64,000 bases of DNA from Methylobacterium sp. J-090 (GCF_022829345.1 NZ_JAKSXV010000070.1:1-64000); one strand, 5' to 3'; positions 14,782 to 24,717 are shown, counted from the stretch's first letter. A program made the numbers and translations. Notes: a model not told the origin generated them from the letters alone.

Positions 14782-17700
14782 GTGCGTGACATCCTGACCG
14801 CGCTGGCGGGAATCGTCGTCCTCCTCCTCGTCGCGGCGCTGGCGGTTCCGCCCTTCGTGGCGTGGGAGGGGCAGCGCGGCCTCATCGACGGCGCGGTGTC
14901 CCGGTCGCTGGGCCTGCCCGCCCGCAGCGAGGGCCGCATCGAGGTCCGGCTCCTGCCCTCGCCGCGCCTGCGCTTCGACCGCCTGCGGCTCGGGGATCAG
15001 CCGGCCAAGCCTGGCTTCGACAAGCCCGGCCTCGACAAGCCCAGCCTCGACCTGCATTTCGTGAAGGCGGAGGTGGCCCTGTCCCCCCTCCTCACGGGCG
15101 CGGTGCGGTTCACCGAGACCCGGATCGGGCGGGCCGAACTCCGTCTGCCCGTCACCGAGGGCGAGGCGATCCTCGTGCCCGCCGACCTCGCGGCGGGACT
15201 GGCCGGGCGCGATCTCGCCATTGAGGACCTCCAGGTCCGCCAGTTCCTCATCACCACCCAGGTGCCGGCCACGGGCCGTACCGACCAGATCTACGCCGAG
15301 GCCGTGCGGCTCTCGGCCCCGCGCCTCACCGGGCCGTGGCGCGCGGAGGGCACGAGCCGGGGCGTCCCGTTCCGGGTGAGCACCGGCGAGCCGACGCCGG
15401 AGGGCCTCCTGCCCGTCAAGCTCTCGGCCGGTGGCGACACCCGGCCCTACGCGGAGATCGACGCGAAGGTCTCCCTCGCCGCCGCCGCCGGGGCCGCCGG
15501 CCCAAGCGAGCGCGCGGTGATCCCGCAGGCGGAGGGCACGGCCCGCCTCGTCGTCGGGCCGCCCTCCCAGGCCGCCGGCGCCTACCTGCCCGTCACGCTC
15601 GGCGGTGCGTTCACCGCGCGGGGCGCCGTCGCCCGGTTCAAGTCTCTCGACCTCGACATCGACCCGGGCGGCCGCGCCCTGCGCCTGTCGGGCACCGGGC
15701 GGGTGGATGTTCGCAACGGCCGCGCCGCCCTGGCGCTCGGCGCGCGCCGCCTCGACCTCGACGCCTTCCTGCTCTCGGCCGCGGGCCAGGCCCTACTGGC
15801 CCGCGGCCTGCCCAGGGCCGGGACCCATCTGCCGGTGAGCATCGACGTCGATCTCGCCATCGACAGCCTCGCCCTCGGCCTCGAAGACTGGTCGAACCTG
15901 GCGCTCGCCGGCACCCTCGAGCGCTCGGGCGGCCTCGTGCTGAAGCGGTTCTCCGCCACCGCGCCCGGGGCCGCCACGGTGAGCGCGTCCGGCGAGATCG
16001 ACGCCGATCCGACCCCCCGCTTCACCGGGCAGCTCGCCCTCGACGCACCGGCCTCGGACGGGTTCGGGCGCTACCTCGGCAAGCTCGGGCTGGAGGGGCC
16101 GGGGATCGCCCTCCTGGACGGGCGCCCGATCCGGGCTTCGGCCGACCTGTCGGCGGCGCCCCTCTCCGTGTCCCTGCGCAACCTGCGCCTCGACCTCGGC
16201 CCGGCGCGGATCACCGGCAATGCCCGCTACCGGGCCCCCGAGGCCGGCACGCGCGGGCGCGTCGACGCGCAGCTCGCCGCGCAGGGGATCGACATCGCCG
16301 CCCTGCCGTCGTTCAGCGGGGCGCTCGCCGACCTTCAGGGCCACGATCTCGGCCTCGTGCTCCAGGCCCGCGACGTGCGCTACGGTCCGGCGAGTTCCGG
16401 CAACGGCACCATCGCGGCGAGCATCCAGTCGGACGGGGCGAGTCTCGCCATCGACAGCCTCGACGTGACCGACCTCGCCGGCGCCAACGCCAGCCTGTCC
16501 GGCCGCATCGGCGCCGACGGGGCCGGGCGCATCGCCGGCCGGGTCTCCGCACCGGTGGCGGCGCCGCTGCTGGCCCTGCTCGACAAGGCCTGGATCGCCG
16601 AGGCGCGCCTCGTTCCGCAGGCGTTTCGCGAGGGCGGCCTCGATCTGGGGGTGACCCTGGAGCGCGACGCGGGCGCCGCCGACACCCTGCGCACCACGGC
16701 CAAGGGCGCGGCGGCGGGCGGCAGCCTCGACCTCGACCTCGTCAGCCGCGCCGGCCGCATCGGCCAGCTCGACCTCACCCTGGCGGCCCCCTCCGCCGCC
16801 ACCTGGTTCGGCCGCGCCGGCGGGGCGGGGCTCGCCGGACCCGCCCGCCTCCACCTCTCCGGCATCCGCGCCGCCGGGGCCGAGGGCGAGGCGTCGGGCC
16901 TCGCCCTCCGGGTGACCGGGACGGTCGCCGACCTCACCATCGCCACCACCCGGCCGATCCTCCTGGACGGCGAGGCCGGATTCGGACTTGCGCGCGCCGG
17001 CGAGATCCGTCTCGGCAGCCCCGACCTCGCGCCGTTCGTGCGCCTCGTGGGCGGTACCGCGCCGATCCCCGCGACCCTGCCCGCCGACCTCACCCTCGGC
17101 CTGTCGCGGGCCGGCGACGAGGCCCGCGTGGCGGTGACCGGGCGGTTCGCCGGCAGCGCCGTTTCGGGCGAGATCGGAATCGCCCCCGGAGGCGAGATCA
17201 CCGGCCGCGCCAGCCTCGGGCGCCTGTCGGTGCCGGCGCTCGCCGCCGCCCTGGTGATGCCGGAGGGCCGGCCCGGCGCCGACGCGGCCTTCGCGCGCTT
17301 TTCCGCCCCGCCCGCCATCCGCCCGCGCATCGTCCTCGCCCTCGGCGTCGAGAGCCTCGACCTCGGGCGCGGCTTCGTGGCCACGGGCACCACCCTGACG
17401 GCGCGCCTGGAGGACGGGACCCTTGGCCTGTCCGACCTCGCCGGCACCCTGGCGGGCGGGCGCCTCACCGGCGCCGTCACCCTGTCGCGCCAGGGCGGAG
17501 CGGCGTCCATCGCGGGCGAGGGCGCGTTGAGCGGGGCGGGGCTTGCCGGCCTCGTCGGCCCCGGCCCCGTCTCCGGCCGCCTCGGCGCGAGCCTGCGGTT
17601 CGGCACGTCGGGCGAGACCCCGGCCGCGCTGGGCAACAACCTCGGCGGCAGCGGTTCCCTCACCCTCGCGGCCCTGACCCTGCCGGGCGCCGACCCGGCG

Positions 17701-18393
17701 GGCCTCGCCCGCGCCCTCGACCGGGCGCTGGCCGAGGACGATCCCTTACGCGAGGGCCGCCTCCAGGCCCTGGTGGCCGAGGAACTCGGCGCCGGGCCGC
17801 TCACCGCGCCCGGCCCCGTCACCACGCCCGTGACCCTGGTGGGCGGCAACCTGCGCGGCGGCCCCCTGACCCTCGACCTCGGGCCCGCGCGCTGGACCGG
17901 CACGCTGGGCCTCGACCTGCGCAGCGGCCGCCTCGACGCGCGCGGCACCCTCACGGCCGCCACCGCTCCAAAGGCCTGGACGGGCGGGGCGCCCGCGATC
18001 CAGCTCGGCTTTTCCGGGCCGGTGGCGACGCCCGCGCGACAGGTCGATGCCGGCCCCTCCACCAACGGCCTCGCCGCCCTCGTGCTGCAGCGGGAACTCG
18101 AGAGCATCGAGCTCCTGGAGGCCGACCAGACCGAGCGCCTGCGCCGGCGCGCCCGCATCGAGATGGACAAGGCCCGCGCCGCCGCCCTCAAGGCGGCCGC
18201 CGACCGCGCCGCCGCCGAGAAGGCCCTGGCCGATAAGCTCGCGGCGGAGGAGGCCGCGCGACAGGCCCGCCTGCGCGCCGAGAAGGCCGCGGCGGAGCGC
18301 GCCGCCGAGGCCGCCCGGCAGGCCCGCGCGGCCGAGGAGGCGGCCCGGCGTCAGGACGCGGCCCCCGAGCCGCAGGCCGCCCCTCAGCCCTGA
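14782..18393 (+). CDS. AsmA-like family outer-membrane biogenesis protein
   Basis: The 1203-aa protein has an N-terminal membrane anchor (LAGIVVLLLVAALAVPPF) followed by the AsmA N-terminal region (GRIEVRLLPSPRLRFDRLRLGD). A long beta-rich body of repeated amphipathic strands is typical of AsmA/TamB-like lipid-transfer bridges. The C-terminal AsmA-2 part ends near residue 1110. The last 90 residues are an Ala/Arg/Glu/Lys coiled coil ending in a Pro/Ala tail. GTG at 14782 (VRDILTAL) is preferred over GTG at 14737 because the anchor follows at once. Role by family: anterograde phospholipid transport or envelope assembly. Confidence 0.88.
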   Translation: MRDILTALAGIVVLLLVAALAVPPFVAWEGQRGLIDGAVSRSLGLPARSEGRIEVRLLPSPRLRFDRLRLGDQPAKPGFDKPGLDKPSLDLHFVKAEVALSPLLTGAVRFTETRIGRAELRLPVTEGEAILVPADLAAGLAGRDLAIEDLQVRQFLITTQVPATGRTDQIYAEAVRLSAPRLTGPWRAEGTSRGVPFRVSTGEPTPEGLLPVKLSAGGDTRPYAEIDAKVSLAAAAGAAGPSERAVIPQAEGTARLVVGPPSQAAGAYLPVTLGGAFTARGAVARFKSLDLDIDPGGRALRLSGTGRVDVRNGRAALALGARRLDLDAFLLSAAGQALLARGLPRAGTHLPVSIDVDLAIDSLALGLEDWSNLALAGTLERSGGLVLKRFSATAPGAATVSASGEIDADPTPRFTGQLALDAPASDGFGRYLGKLGLEGPGIALLDGRPIRASADLSAAPLSVSLRNLRLDLGPARITGNARYRAPEAGTRGRVDAQLAAQGIDIAALPSFSGALADLQGHDLGLVLQARDVRYGPASSGNGTIAASIQSDGASLAIDSLDVTDLAGANASLSGRIGADGAGRIAGRVSAPVAAPLLALLDKAWIAEARLVPQAFREGGLDLGVTLERDAGAADTLRTTAKGAAAGGSLDLDLVSRAGRIGQLDLTLAAPSAATWFGRAGGAGLAGPARLHLSGIRAAGAEGEASGLALRVTGTVADLTIATTRPILLDGEAGFGLARAGEIRLGSPDLAPFVRLVGGTAPIPATLPADLTLGLSRAGDEARVAVTGRFAGSAVSGEIGIAPGGEITGRASLGRLSVPALAAALVMPEGRPGADAAFARFSAPPAIRPRIVLALGVESLDLGRGFVATGTTLTARLEDGTLGLSDLAGTLAGGRLTGAVTLSRQGGAASIAGEGALSGAGLAGLVGPGPVSGRLGASLRFGTSGETPAALGNNLGGSGSLTLAALTLPGADPAGLARALDRALAEDDPLREGRLQALVAEELGAGPLTAPGPVTTPVTLVGGNLRGGPLTLDLGPARWTGTLGLDLRSGRLDARGTLTAATAPKAWTGGAPAIQLGFSGPVATPARQVDAGPSTNGLAALVLQRELESIELLEADQTERLRRRARIEMDKARAAALKAAADRAAAEKALADKLAAEEAARQARLRAEKAAAERAAEAARQARAAEEAARRQDAAPEPQAAPQP

Positions 18394-18691
18394 CCTCCAT
18401 GGCGAGAACTGCGGCCGTGCCGGGTCCCTTCTCCCCCGGTGTGGAAGGGCGACGGCCGATGGATTTCGCCGTTTGGAGCGGGTTCGAGACTGGGGATGTC
18501 AAATCCGGTCGATCCCTTCGGATCGAGCGGTCGCATCGGTGCTCCCTCTCCTTCTAGGAGAGGGGACCTGCGCTGCACGCGGGGAGAGGGGATGCGCTCG
18601 GATCGTCCGCGTTCATGCGCAGGCCACGCGTATCCCTGTGCCAGCGCCCTGCCTGACGGCAGCAGGACCGAAGCAGGCCGGTCGTCCGGCC
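18394..18691. other. convergent intergenic region with REP-like elements
   Basis: This is about 298 bp between two converging genes. It contains a 22-bp segment (18500-18521) repeated at 55210-55231 and a REP-like hairpin at 18544-18564. No gene is seen. Confidence 0.6.
18544..18564. repeat. REP-like palindrome, copy 1
   Basis: CCCTCTCCT, a 3-nt loop TCT, then AGGAGAGGG form a perfect 9-bp stem. The same stem occurs twice more at 40892-40912 and 40963-40983, always intergenic. Confidence 0.75.
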
Positions 18692-20851
18692 CTAACGCTC
18701 CGCGCGACCCACCGCCAGGAGGGCGAAGGCGTAGATGAGGCCGACTTCCTCCAGGCGGTCGAAGCGGCCGGCCGCCCCTCCGTGGCCCGCCTCCATGTTG
18801 ATGCGCAGGAGCACCGGGCCGCCGCCCGTCATGGTGGCGCGCAAGCGCGCGACCCATTTCGCCGGCTCCCAGTAGGTCACGCGGGGATCGGTGAGACCGC
18901 CGAGCGCCAGGATCGCCGGATAGGCCTTCGGGGCCACGTTGTCGTAGGGCGAGTAGGACAGGATCGTCTCGAACGCGGCAACGCTCTCGGCCGGATTGCC
19001 CCATTCGGGCCATTCCGGCGGGGTGAGCGGCAGGTCGGCGTCGAGCATGGTGTTGAGCACGTCGACGAAGGGCACGTCGGCGACGATTCCGGCGAACAGC
19101 TCCGGCGCGAGGTTGGCCACCGCCCCCATGAGCATGCCGCCGGCCGAGCCGCCATGGGCGACGATGTTGCCTTGCGCCGTGTAACCGGCCTCGATCAGGG
19201 CGCGACCGCAGGCGACGAAATCCGAAAACGTGTTGGGCTTCTTCTCGCGCTTGCCGTCGAGGTACCAGTTCCAGCCCTTCTCGGTCCCGCCGCGCACGTG
19301 GGCGATGGCGTAGACGAAGCCGCGGTCGACGAGCGACAGCAGGTTGGTGCGGAACGCCGCCGGCATCAGGGTGCCGTAGGAGCCGTAGCCGTAGAGCAGC
19401 AGGGGCGCCGTGCCGTCCAGCGCGAGGTCGCGCCGGTGCAGGAGCGAGATCGGCACGGTCTCGCCGTCCGGCGCCGTGGCGAACAGGCGGCGGGTGACGT
19501 AGTCCTGCGGCGCGTGGCCGCTCGGGATCGCCTGGCGCTTGCGCAGCTGCCGCGAGCGGGTGACGCAATCGTAGTCGTAGGTCTCCGCCGGCGTCGTCAT
19601 CGACGAGTAGGTGAAGCGGATCACCGCCGTCTCGAATTCGTGGCCCGGCTGGAGCGAGAGCGAGTAGGCCTCCTCGGCGAAGGCGACCACGTGCTCGGAG
19701 CCCGCCATGTCGCGCACGACGATGCGGGGCCGGGCGTTCTCGATCTCCAACCGCACGATGTGCTCGGCGATGACGTGCTGATGGCGGATCATCACGCCGG
19801 CCCGGTGCGGGACCACGTCGCTCCAGTGTTCGAGGCCCGGCGTCTCGATCCGGGCGGTGGCAATCTTGAAGTCCACCGCCCCGCCGGCGTTGGTGAGGAT
19901 GAAGAGGTGGGGTCCCCAGTTCTCCACAGAGTAGATCAGCAGCGGGGTTCGCGGCTGCACGACCCGAGGGACGGCGTCGGCGCCCGCGCGATCCAGAAGG
20001 TGGACCTCCGAGGTCTCGTGATCGCTCGCCGTGATGGCGAGGTAGTCGCCCGACTGGGTCTCTTCGATGTGGACGAAGAAGCCCGAATCCGCCTCCTCGT
20101 AGACGAGAAGGTCCTCCGCCTGCGCCGTGCCGAGGCGGTGGCGCATCACCCGGGCCGGGCGGTGGTTGTCGTCGAGCGCCACGTAGTGGAAGGCGCCGCC
20201 GTCCTTCGTCCACACCACCTCGCCCGTGGTCGCCTCGATGCGGTCAGGGCCGTCGAGGCCGGTCTCGAGGTCGCGCACCCGGATGGTGTGGAGTTCCGAG
20301 CCGTTGGTGTCGGCGCTCCAGGCCAGCCGCGCGTGGTCGTCGGAATGGACGGCCGCCGCGATCTCGAAGAAGGCGAGGCCGGCGCCCTCGTGGTCGCCGT
20401 CGAGCAGGATCACCTCGCCCTCTTCGGGCCCGCCCTCGGCGGCGGTCTCGGCGCCTTGCCCCGGGATCACCACGACGGTGCGGGGCCGCCGGCACACCAG
20501 GGGATGCTGACCGCCGTCGCGGTGGCGGGTGTAGTAGGCGAACGGCCCGTCGGGCTCGGGCACGCCGCTGTCGTCCTCGCGGATGCGGCCGCGCATCTCG
20601 GCCACCAGGGTTTTTCGCAATTCGGCGACCGGCGCAAGGGCGGCGTCCGCGTAGGCGTTCTCGGCCTTCAGGTACGCACCGATCTCGTCCGGCAGGGCGG
20701 CCGGGTCCTTGAGGACGGCGCGCCAGTTCTCCGCCTTGAGCCAGGCATAATCGTCGGTGATCGTCCGGTCGTGGACCGTGAAGGCATGGGGTCGCGCCTC
20801 GGCCACCGGTGCGGCTGACGGAACTGTGATGGGAGTACGGTCGGATACCAT
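18692..20851 (-). CDS. ptrB: oligopeptidase B (S9A prolyl-oligopeptidase family)
   Basis: The 719-aa protein has an N-terminal beta-propeller and a C-terminal alpha/beta-hydrolase domain. The nucleophile serine lies in HGGSAGGMLMG and the catalytic histidine in EAGHGGAAGRFD. Other family motifs present are DDYAWLK near the N-terminus, YGYGSYG and HVRGGTEKGWNWY. Oligopeptidase B cleaves short peptides after Arg or Lys in the cytoplasm. The start at 20851 (MVSDRTP) fits family length. It is convergent with the AsmA-like gene and preceded by a long non-coding region shared with mucR. Confidence 0.95.
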   Translation of the reverse strand: MVSDRTPITVPSAAPVAEARPHAFTVHDRTITDDYAWLKAENWRAVLKDPAALPDEIGAYLKAENAYADAALAPVAELRKTLVAEMRGRIREDDSGVPEPDGPFAYYTRHRDGGQHPLVCRRPRTVVVIPGQGAETAAEGGPEEGEVILLDGDHEGAGLAFFEIAAAVHSDDHARLAWSADTNGSELHTIRVRDLETGLDGPDRIEATTGEVVWTKDGGAFHYVALDDNHRPARVMRHRLGTAQAEDLLVYEEADSGFFVHIEETQSGDYLAITASDHETSEVHLLDRAGADAVPRVVQPRTPLLIYSVENWGPHLFILTNAGGAVDFKIATARIETPGLEHWSDVVPHRAGVMIRHQHVIAEHIVRLEIENARPRIVVRDMAGSEHVVAFAEEAYSLSLQPGHEFETAVIRFTYSSMTTPAETYDYDCVTRSRQLRKRQAIPSGHAPQDYVTRRLFATAPDGETVPISLLHRRDLALDGTAPLLLYGYGSYGTLMPAAFRTNLLSLVDRGFVYAIAHVRGGTEKGWNWYLDGKREKKPNTFSDFVACGRALIEAGYTAQGNIVAHGGSAGGMLMGAVANLAPELFAGIVADVPFVDVLNTMLDADLPLTPPEWPEWGNPAESVAAFETILSYSPYDNVAPKAYPAILALGGLTDPRVTYWEPAKWVARLRATMTGGGPVLLRINMEAGHGGAAGRFDRLEEVGLIYAFALLAVGRAER

Positions 20852-21350
20852 GGCCAAAGTCCTCGGATCGGGCTGGCGCGAGACAGGGCGGAAGGGCCTG
20901 GCATGATCCGGCCGGGGTCCACGCGCTATCGTACCCGCCGTGTGCCGTGTCGGCGCCCGGTCGGCAAGGCGGAAATCCCGAGCCGGTGCCGGAACCTCAC
21001 CCGGTCCGGTCAAGCCTCCGGGGTCGCGATCGACTGGATCGATAGTACCTTATCGCACGCTGTCGAAGCTTAGGAGGGGCGCCCGTGTCGGACGGCGCGT
21101 TGGAAACAAATGAATTATTATTCAATCCAGTGTCGCGCAGTGTGACGGGTTCGAATGCCTTGTTTCTCGACTTCGAACTGTCTATCTCACATGCGCGCCA
21201 TAGCATTGGATGACGCCATAGATTACACTCCTGCGGGAGGGCGGCATTCAATGCTGTAAACCAGCATCAACCCATGAAGGCATAGGTCGCGGGATCGATC
21301 ATTCTGCAGCGGTCCCTCGATCATGGCGCATGGAAGGAAACCTTAAGTCT
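20852..21350. other. 499-bp divergent regulatory region upstream of ptrB and mucR
   Basis: The half nearer mucR (about 21040-21350) is distinctly AT-richer than the genome average, including AACAAATGAATTATTATTC around 21104-21122. MucR/Ros proteins bind AT-rich sites and commonly repress their own gene, so autoregulation here is likely but not shown. No open frame is convincing. Confidence 0.5.
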
Positions 21351-21785
21351 ATGAGTGAAATCGAGAATTCAGTGGATTACGTGGAATTGACGGTCGACAT
21401 CGTCTCGGCCTACGTCAGCAACAACCCTGTTCCCTCGGCCGAGCTGGCACAGCTCATCGCCCGGGTTCACGGCTCGCTGGTCCAGATCGGCAGCGGGCAG
21501 GAAGAGCCCAAGGCCCCCTCTGCCCCGCAGCAGCCGGCGGTGTCGGTGAAGAAGTCCGTGACCGCCGATCACATCATCTGCCTCGAGGACGGCCGCGTCT
21601 TCAAGTCGCTGAAGCGCCACCTGCGCGCGAAGTACGACATGAGCCCCGAGCAGTATCGCGCCAAGTGGGGCTTGCCGCCCGAGTACCCGATGGTCGCGCC
21701 GAACTACGCCAAGGCTCGCTCGGACCTCGCCAAGGCCATCGGCCTCGGACAGACCCGCAACGGGAACTACGACGAAGCCGCCTGA
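21351..21785 (+). CDS. mucR: MucR/Ros family transcriptional regulator
   Basis: The 144-aa protein has a helical N-terminal oligomerisation part ([17 protein letters not shown]) and a C-terminal Ros-type finger ([22 protein letters not shown]) followed by [20 protein letters not shown]. Potential ligands are C77, D80 and H90; the usual fourth ligand His is K94, so this may be a metal-free finger as described for some Mesorhizobium homologues. MucR proteins are global repressors of exopolysaccharide, motility and cell-cycle genes in alphaproteobacteria. ATG at 21351 is preferred over 21330 by homology to family N-termini. Note the glycan locus in the same window. Confidence 0.93.
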   Translation: MSEIENSVDYVELTVDIVSAYVSNNPVPSAELAQLIARVHGSLVQIGSGQEEPKAPSAPQQPAVSVKKSVTADHIICLEDGRVFKSLKRHLRAKYDMSPEQYRAKWGLPPEYPMVAPNYAKARSDLAKAIGLGQTRNGNYDEAA

Positions 21786-21986
21786 TCCGGCTTCGGCTCT
21801 TTCGGAGAACTCGGCTCTTCAGGGAAATCGCGGCGCCGCCCCTCCGGGATTCGGACGGGACGGCGCCCGGAAGGCCTTTGGCCCGGGCGGGCCGCGGAGC
21901 GGGCGCGGTGTGTCGAACGGGGCTTGATTTAGGATTTATGTCCTTTACCATGGGTTGCAGGGCGGCGTGCCCCGCCCGCGTAGCTT

Positions 21987-22928
21987 ATGGAACAAAACAT
22001 GAACAAAATTCGCTCCGTCCCGTCGGCGACCCGCGTCTCGGCCCGTCCCGCCGGCCTCGCGCCGGTTCTCGGACGCGAGGCGACGCGGTTGCTCGGCGCT
22101 CTCGCGGCGGAGGGGGCCTACGCCCTGCCGGACCCGACGGCGCAGGGGGAGGGCCTGATCGTGCGGAGCGGCGGTGTTGGCGTCTCCCTCGGGGCCGGAC
22201 GCTTCGCGGCGGCGGCGGGGGCGGCGCTCCTGTCCGCCGACCTCGCCGAGCGGACGAATGGTCGGAACGCGCGGCTCACCATCAGCCCGGCGGGGCGCGC
22301 CCGCCTGCGGCGCGAGCGTGCCGGGGCCCAGCCGCCCTACCTCGCCCAGCACCTCGACCTCGTGGAGGAGGGCGGACGCGACGGCAGGACAGACGGCAAG
22401 ATCGATGGAAAGACCGACGGCGGGGACGGCCGCAAGGGCGCTCGTCCCCTGCGCGACGCCGCCGAGAGCCCGCTCGCCTGGATGGCCCGGCGCCGCGACC
22501 GCGACGGCGTGCCGCTCATCGACGCGGCCTGCTACGAGGCCGGCGAGCGCCTGCGCCGCGACCTGACCCAGGCCGTGATGCTGCCGCGCATGGGGGCGGA
22601 TTGGAGCGGGGTGAAGGTCGACGGCTCGGGGGCGCGCGATCCGTCCAGCGCCTCCGACAGCATGCTGGCGGCGCGCCAGCGCGTGCGCGCGGCGCTCGAC
22701 ACGGTGGGCAGCGACCTCTCGGGGCTGCTCCTCGATCTGTGCGGTTTTCTGAAGGGGCTGGAGCGGATCGAGGCCGAGCGACGCTGGCCGGTGCGCTCGG
22801 CCAAGGTGGTGGCCCGCATCGCCCTCGGGCGCTTGGCCGAGCATTACGGCCTCGAGCGGGAGGCGGTCGGGCCGGACCGGGGCCGGATGCGCCTGTGGCG
22901 GGCGGCCCCGGCGGCCGGGCGGCCCTGA
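21987..22928 (+). CDS. DUF6456 domain-containing protein
   Basis: The 313-aa protein has an N-terminal winged-helix-like region ([21 protein letters not shown]...[11 protein letters not shown]) and a low-complexity Asp/Gly/Lys linker near residues 130-155. The C-terminal DUF6456 region includes [32 protein letters not shown] and [13 protein letters not shown]. Such proteins are common in Hyphomicrobiales and have no assigned role; the helical C-terminal part resembles regulatory or replication-associated proteins. Start 21987 is uncertain; 21999 (MNKIRS) is also possible. It converges on sufE. Confidence 0.82.
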   Translation: MEQNMNKIRSVPSATRVSARPAGLAPVLGREATRLLGALAAEGAYALPDPTAQGEGLIVRSGGVGVSLGAGRFAAAAGAALLSADLAERTNGRNARLTISPAGRARLRRERAGAQPPYLAQHLDLVEEGGRDGRTDGKIDGKTDGGDGRKGARPLRDAAESPLAWMARRRDRDGVPLIDAACYEAGERLRRDLTQAVMLPRMGADWSGVKVDGSGARDPSSASDSMLAARQRVRAALDTVGSDLSGLLLDLCGFLKGLERIEAERRWPVRSAKVVARIALGRLAEHYGLEREAVGPDRGRMRLWRAAPAAGRP

Positions 22929-22941
22929 CCGCGACGCGGAA

Positions 22942-22986
22942 GCGGCGGCCGTGAAAAGTCCGTTCGCGGCCGCCGCCGCTCAGGCC
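22942..22986. terminator. bidirectional hairpin between DUF6456 gene and sufE
   Basis: Stem GCGGCGGCCG (22942-22951) with CGGCCGCCGC (22977-22986) and a 25-nt loop containing GAAAAG. It sits between two converging stop codons and overlaps the sufE stop. Confidence 0.5.
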
Positions 22987-23405
22987 GCCAGGAGCCGGGC
23001 GGCATCGCGATGGATGCGCTCGGCCATGGCCCGGACCCCGTTGGCCCGCTTCGACGTGAGGTGAGCGCCGAGGCCGATCTCCTTGAACACCCGGAAGACG
23101 TCGATTTCCGCGATCTCCTGCGGGGTCCGTCCGTCGTGGAGCGCCATCACCAGGGCGATCAGGCCTTTGGTGACCACGGAATCGCTGGTGCCGCGCAGGT
23201 TCAACCGGGGCGGCTCCTGCGAATCGTCCATGTGGGACGCCACCCAGACCTGGCTCTCGCAGCCATGGACCCGGTTGGCCTCGGTCATGAGCGCGTCGGG
23301 GAAGGGCGGCAACGCGCGGCCGAGCTCGATCAGGTACTCGATCTGGTCCGGCCCCTCGTCGAGGATGCCGAAGTTCTCGAGGATGGTCGCGATGGGCGGC
23401 AGCAT
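22980..23405 (-). CDS. sufE: cysteine desulfuration protein SufE
   Basis: The 141-aa protein matches SufE throughout: an N-terminal helix with DQIEYLIELGR, the persulfide-accepting cysteine in VHGCESQVW, then RGTSDSVVTKGLIALV and IGLGAHLTSKRANG. SufE takes sulfur from the cysteine desulfurase SufS and stimulates iron-sulfur cluster assembly in the cytoplasm. It stands apart from other suf genes here, as is usual in this group. Confidence 0.95.
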   Translation of the reverse strand: MLPPIATILENFGILDEGPDQIEYLIELGRALPPFPDALMTEANRVHGCESQVWVASHMDDSQEPPRLNLRGTSDSVVTKGLIALVMALHDGRTPQEIAEIDVFRVFKEIGLGAHLTSKRANGVRAMAERIHRDAARLLAA

Positions 23406-23488
23406 GGGCGGGGACGGTCTCGTGGCCAGCGGGAAGCCTCCGATATAGGGGCCCGGCCGCCGGATGCGACCCCTTTCGAACCCGCCGC

Positions 23489-24535
23489 CTACTCCATCGG
23501 ATGCACCAGCACCTCGGGCAATTGCAGATGGAGGGGCTCGGCCCGGGTGCCGGTCCCCCGCGCGGCGATCTCGGCCTGGGCCGCGTAGGCGGCGATGAGG
23601 CGGGGCCCGAGATTGGGCACCTCGACCTTGCCGGAGGGCGCGTCACCCGCATCGCCGCCCGAGACGATGGACAGGCGCACGGGGGCGCCGGCCGCCGCAT
23701 CGATGGTGATCCCGATGGCGCAGGCGACGTTCTCGGCCGTGGTGTCGAGGCATTCGGAGACCACCTCGGCGACGATCATCCCCAGGGCGTTGGCCGTGCG
23801 CGGCTCGACGAGGCTGGTGCCGGCCCCGTCGATGGTGACGCCGATGCGGCCGGCCCGGCGGAGCTGGCCGAGCCCCGAGGCGAGGCGGTGCAGGTAGTCC
23901 CGCAGGTCGATGGAGGCGATGTGGGGCGCCTCGTGCAGGTGCTGCTGCACCAGGGCGATGGCGCGCACCCGCTGGCCCAGGGCCTCGAAGCTGCCCCGGC
24001 ACGGCGGCGGCGCGGCTCGGCCGTAGAGGCCGATGAGGCTGACCATGACCTGCAGGTTGTTGCGCACCCGATGGTAGACCTCCGCCAGGAGGGCCTCCTT
24101 CTCGACGAGCGCCCGCTCGGATTCCTCCTCGGCCTGCTTGCGGTCGGTGATGTCGAAGCTGGTGCCGATGTAGCCCTGGAATTCCGCGCCCGCGTAGAGG
24201 GGCTTGGCGGTGTCGAGGAGCCAGCGATAGGCGCCGTCGTGCCGGCGCAGGCGGAACTCCACCGTGAAGGGCTTTTGCGCGGCGCGGGCTTCCCCGACCA
24301 CCTGGGTGAAGGCGTCGACGTCGTCGGGGTGGAGGCCCCGGAGCCAGCCTTTCCCGAGTTCCTCGTCGCGCGTGCGCCCGGTGAACCTGAGCCAGGATTC
24401 ATTGTGGTGGATGGCGTTGCCCTCGGCATCCGAGCGGCACATCATCAACGGCACGAGATCCGAGAAGCGCCGGAACGCGTCGCTCGGCTCCGCATGGCCC
24501 GGATCTGCCTCGCTCGACGGAGTGTCCGCGGCCAT
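23489..24535 (-). CDS. PAS sensor histidine kinase, HisKA_2/HWE type, with degenerate ATPase domain
   Basis: The 348-aa protein has one PAS domain (residues about 20-130, ending GTSFDITDRK) and a HisKA_2 dimerisation domain with phosphoacceptor H155 in EVYHRVRNNLQ. The ATPase part is unusual: where active relatives have NELxTNALKH it reads AEVVSECLD, and no DDGVG motif is found. It probably cannot bind ATP normally and may act as a phosphatase, scaffold or partner of another kinase. No transmembrane segment, so it is cytoplasmic. No response regulator is adjacent. Confidence 0.82.
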   Translation of the reverse strand: MAADTPSSEADPGHAEPSDAFRRFSDLVPLMMCRSDAEGNAIHHNESWLRFTGRTRDEELGKGWLRGLHPDDVDAFTQVVGEARAAQKPFTVEFRLRRHDGAYRWLLDTAKPLYAGAEFQGYIGTSFDITDRKQAEEESERALVEKEALLAEVYHRVRNNLQVMVSLIGLYGRAAPPPCRGSFEALGQRVRAIALVQQHLHEAPHIASIDLRDYLHRLASGLGQLRRAGRIGVTIDGAGTSLVEPRTANALGMIVAEVVSECLDTTAENVACAIGITIDAAAGAPVRLSIVSGGDAGDAPSGKVEVPNLGPRLIAAYAAQAEIAARGTGTRAEPLHLQLPEVLVHPME

Positions 24536-24717
24536 GTTGCTCCCGATCTGCGCGCTGTCGTCCGGCCCACCACATGCCGGACGCCCGTCAACGTGCCGTG
24601 TCCCGGCCCGTTCCGGCGCGCGGGACAGGTTCGGGACTTGTCCCCTCCGAACGAGTCCGGGCGGACGCCGCGCGGCCGTGCCGCGACCCGATCCGCTTCG
24701 ATCGGGCGGATCGGGTC

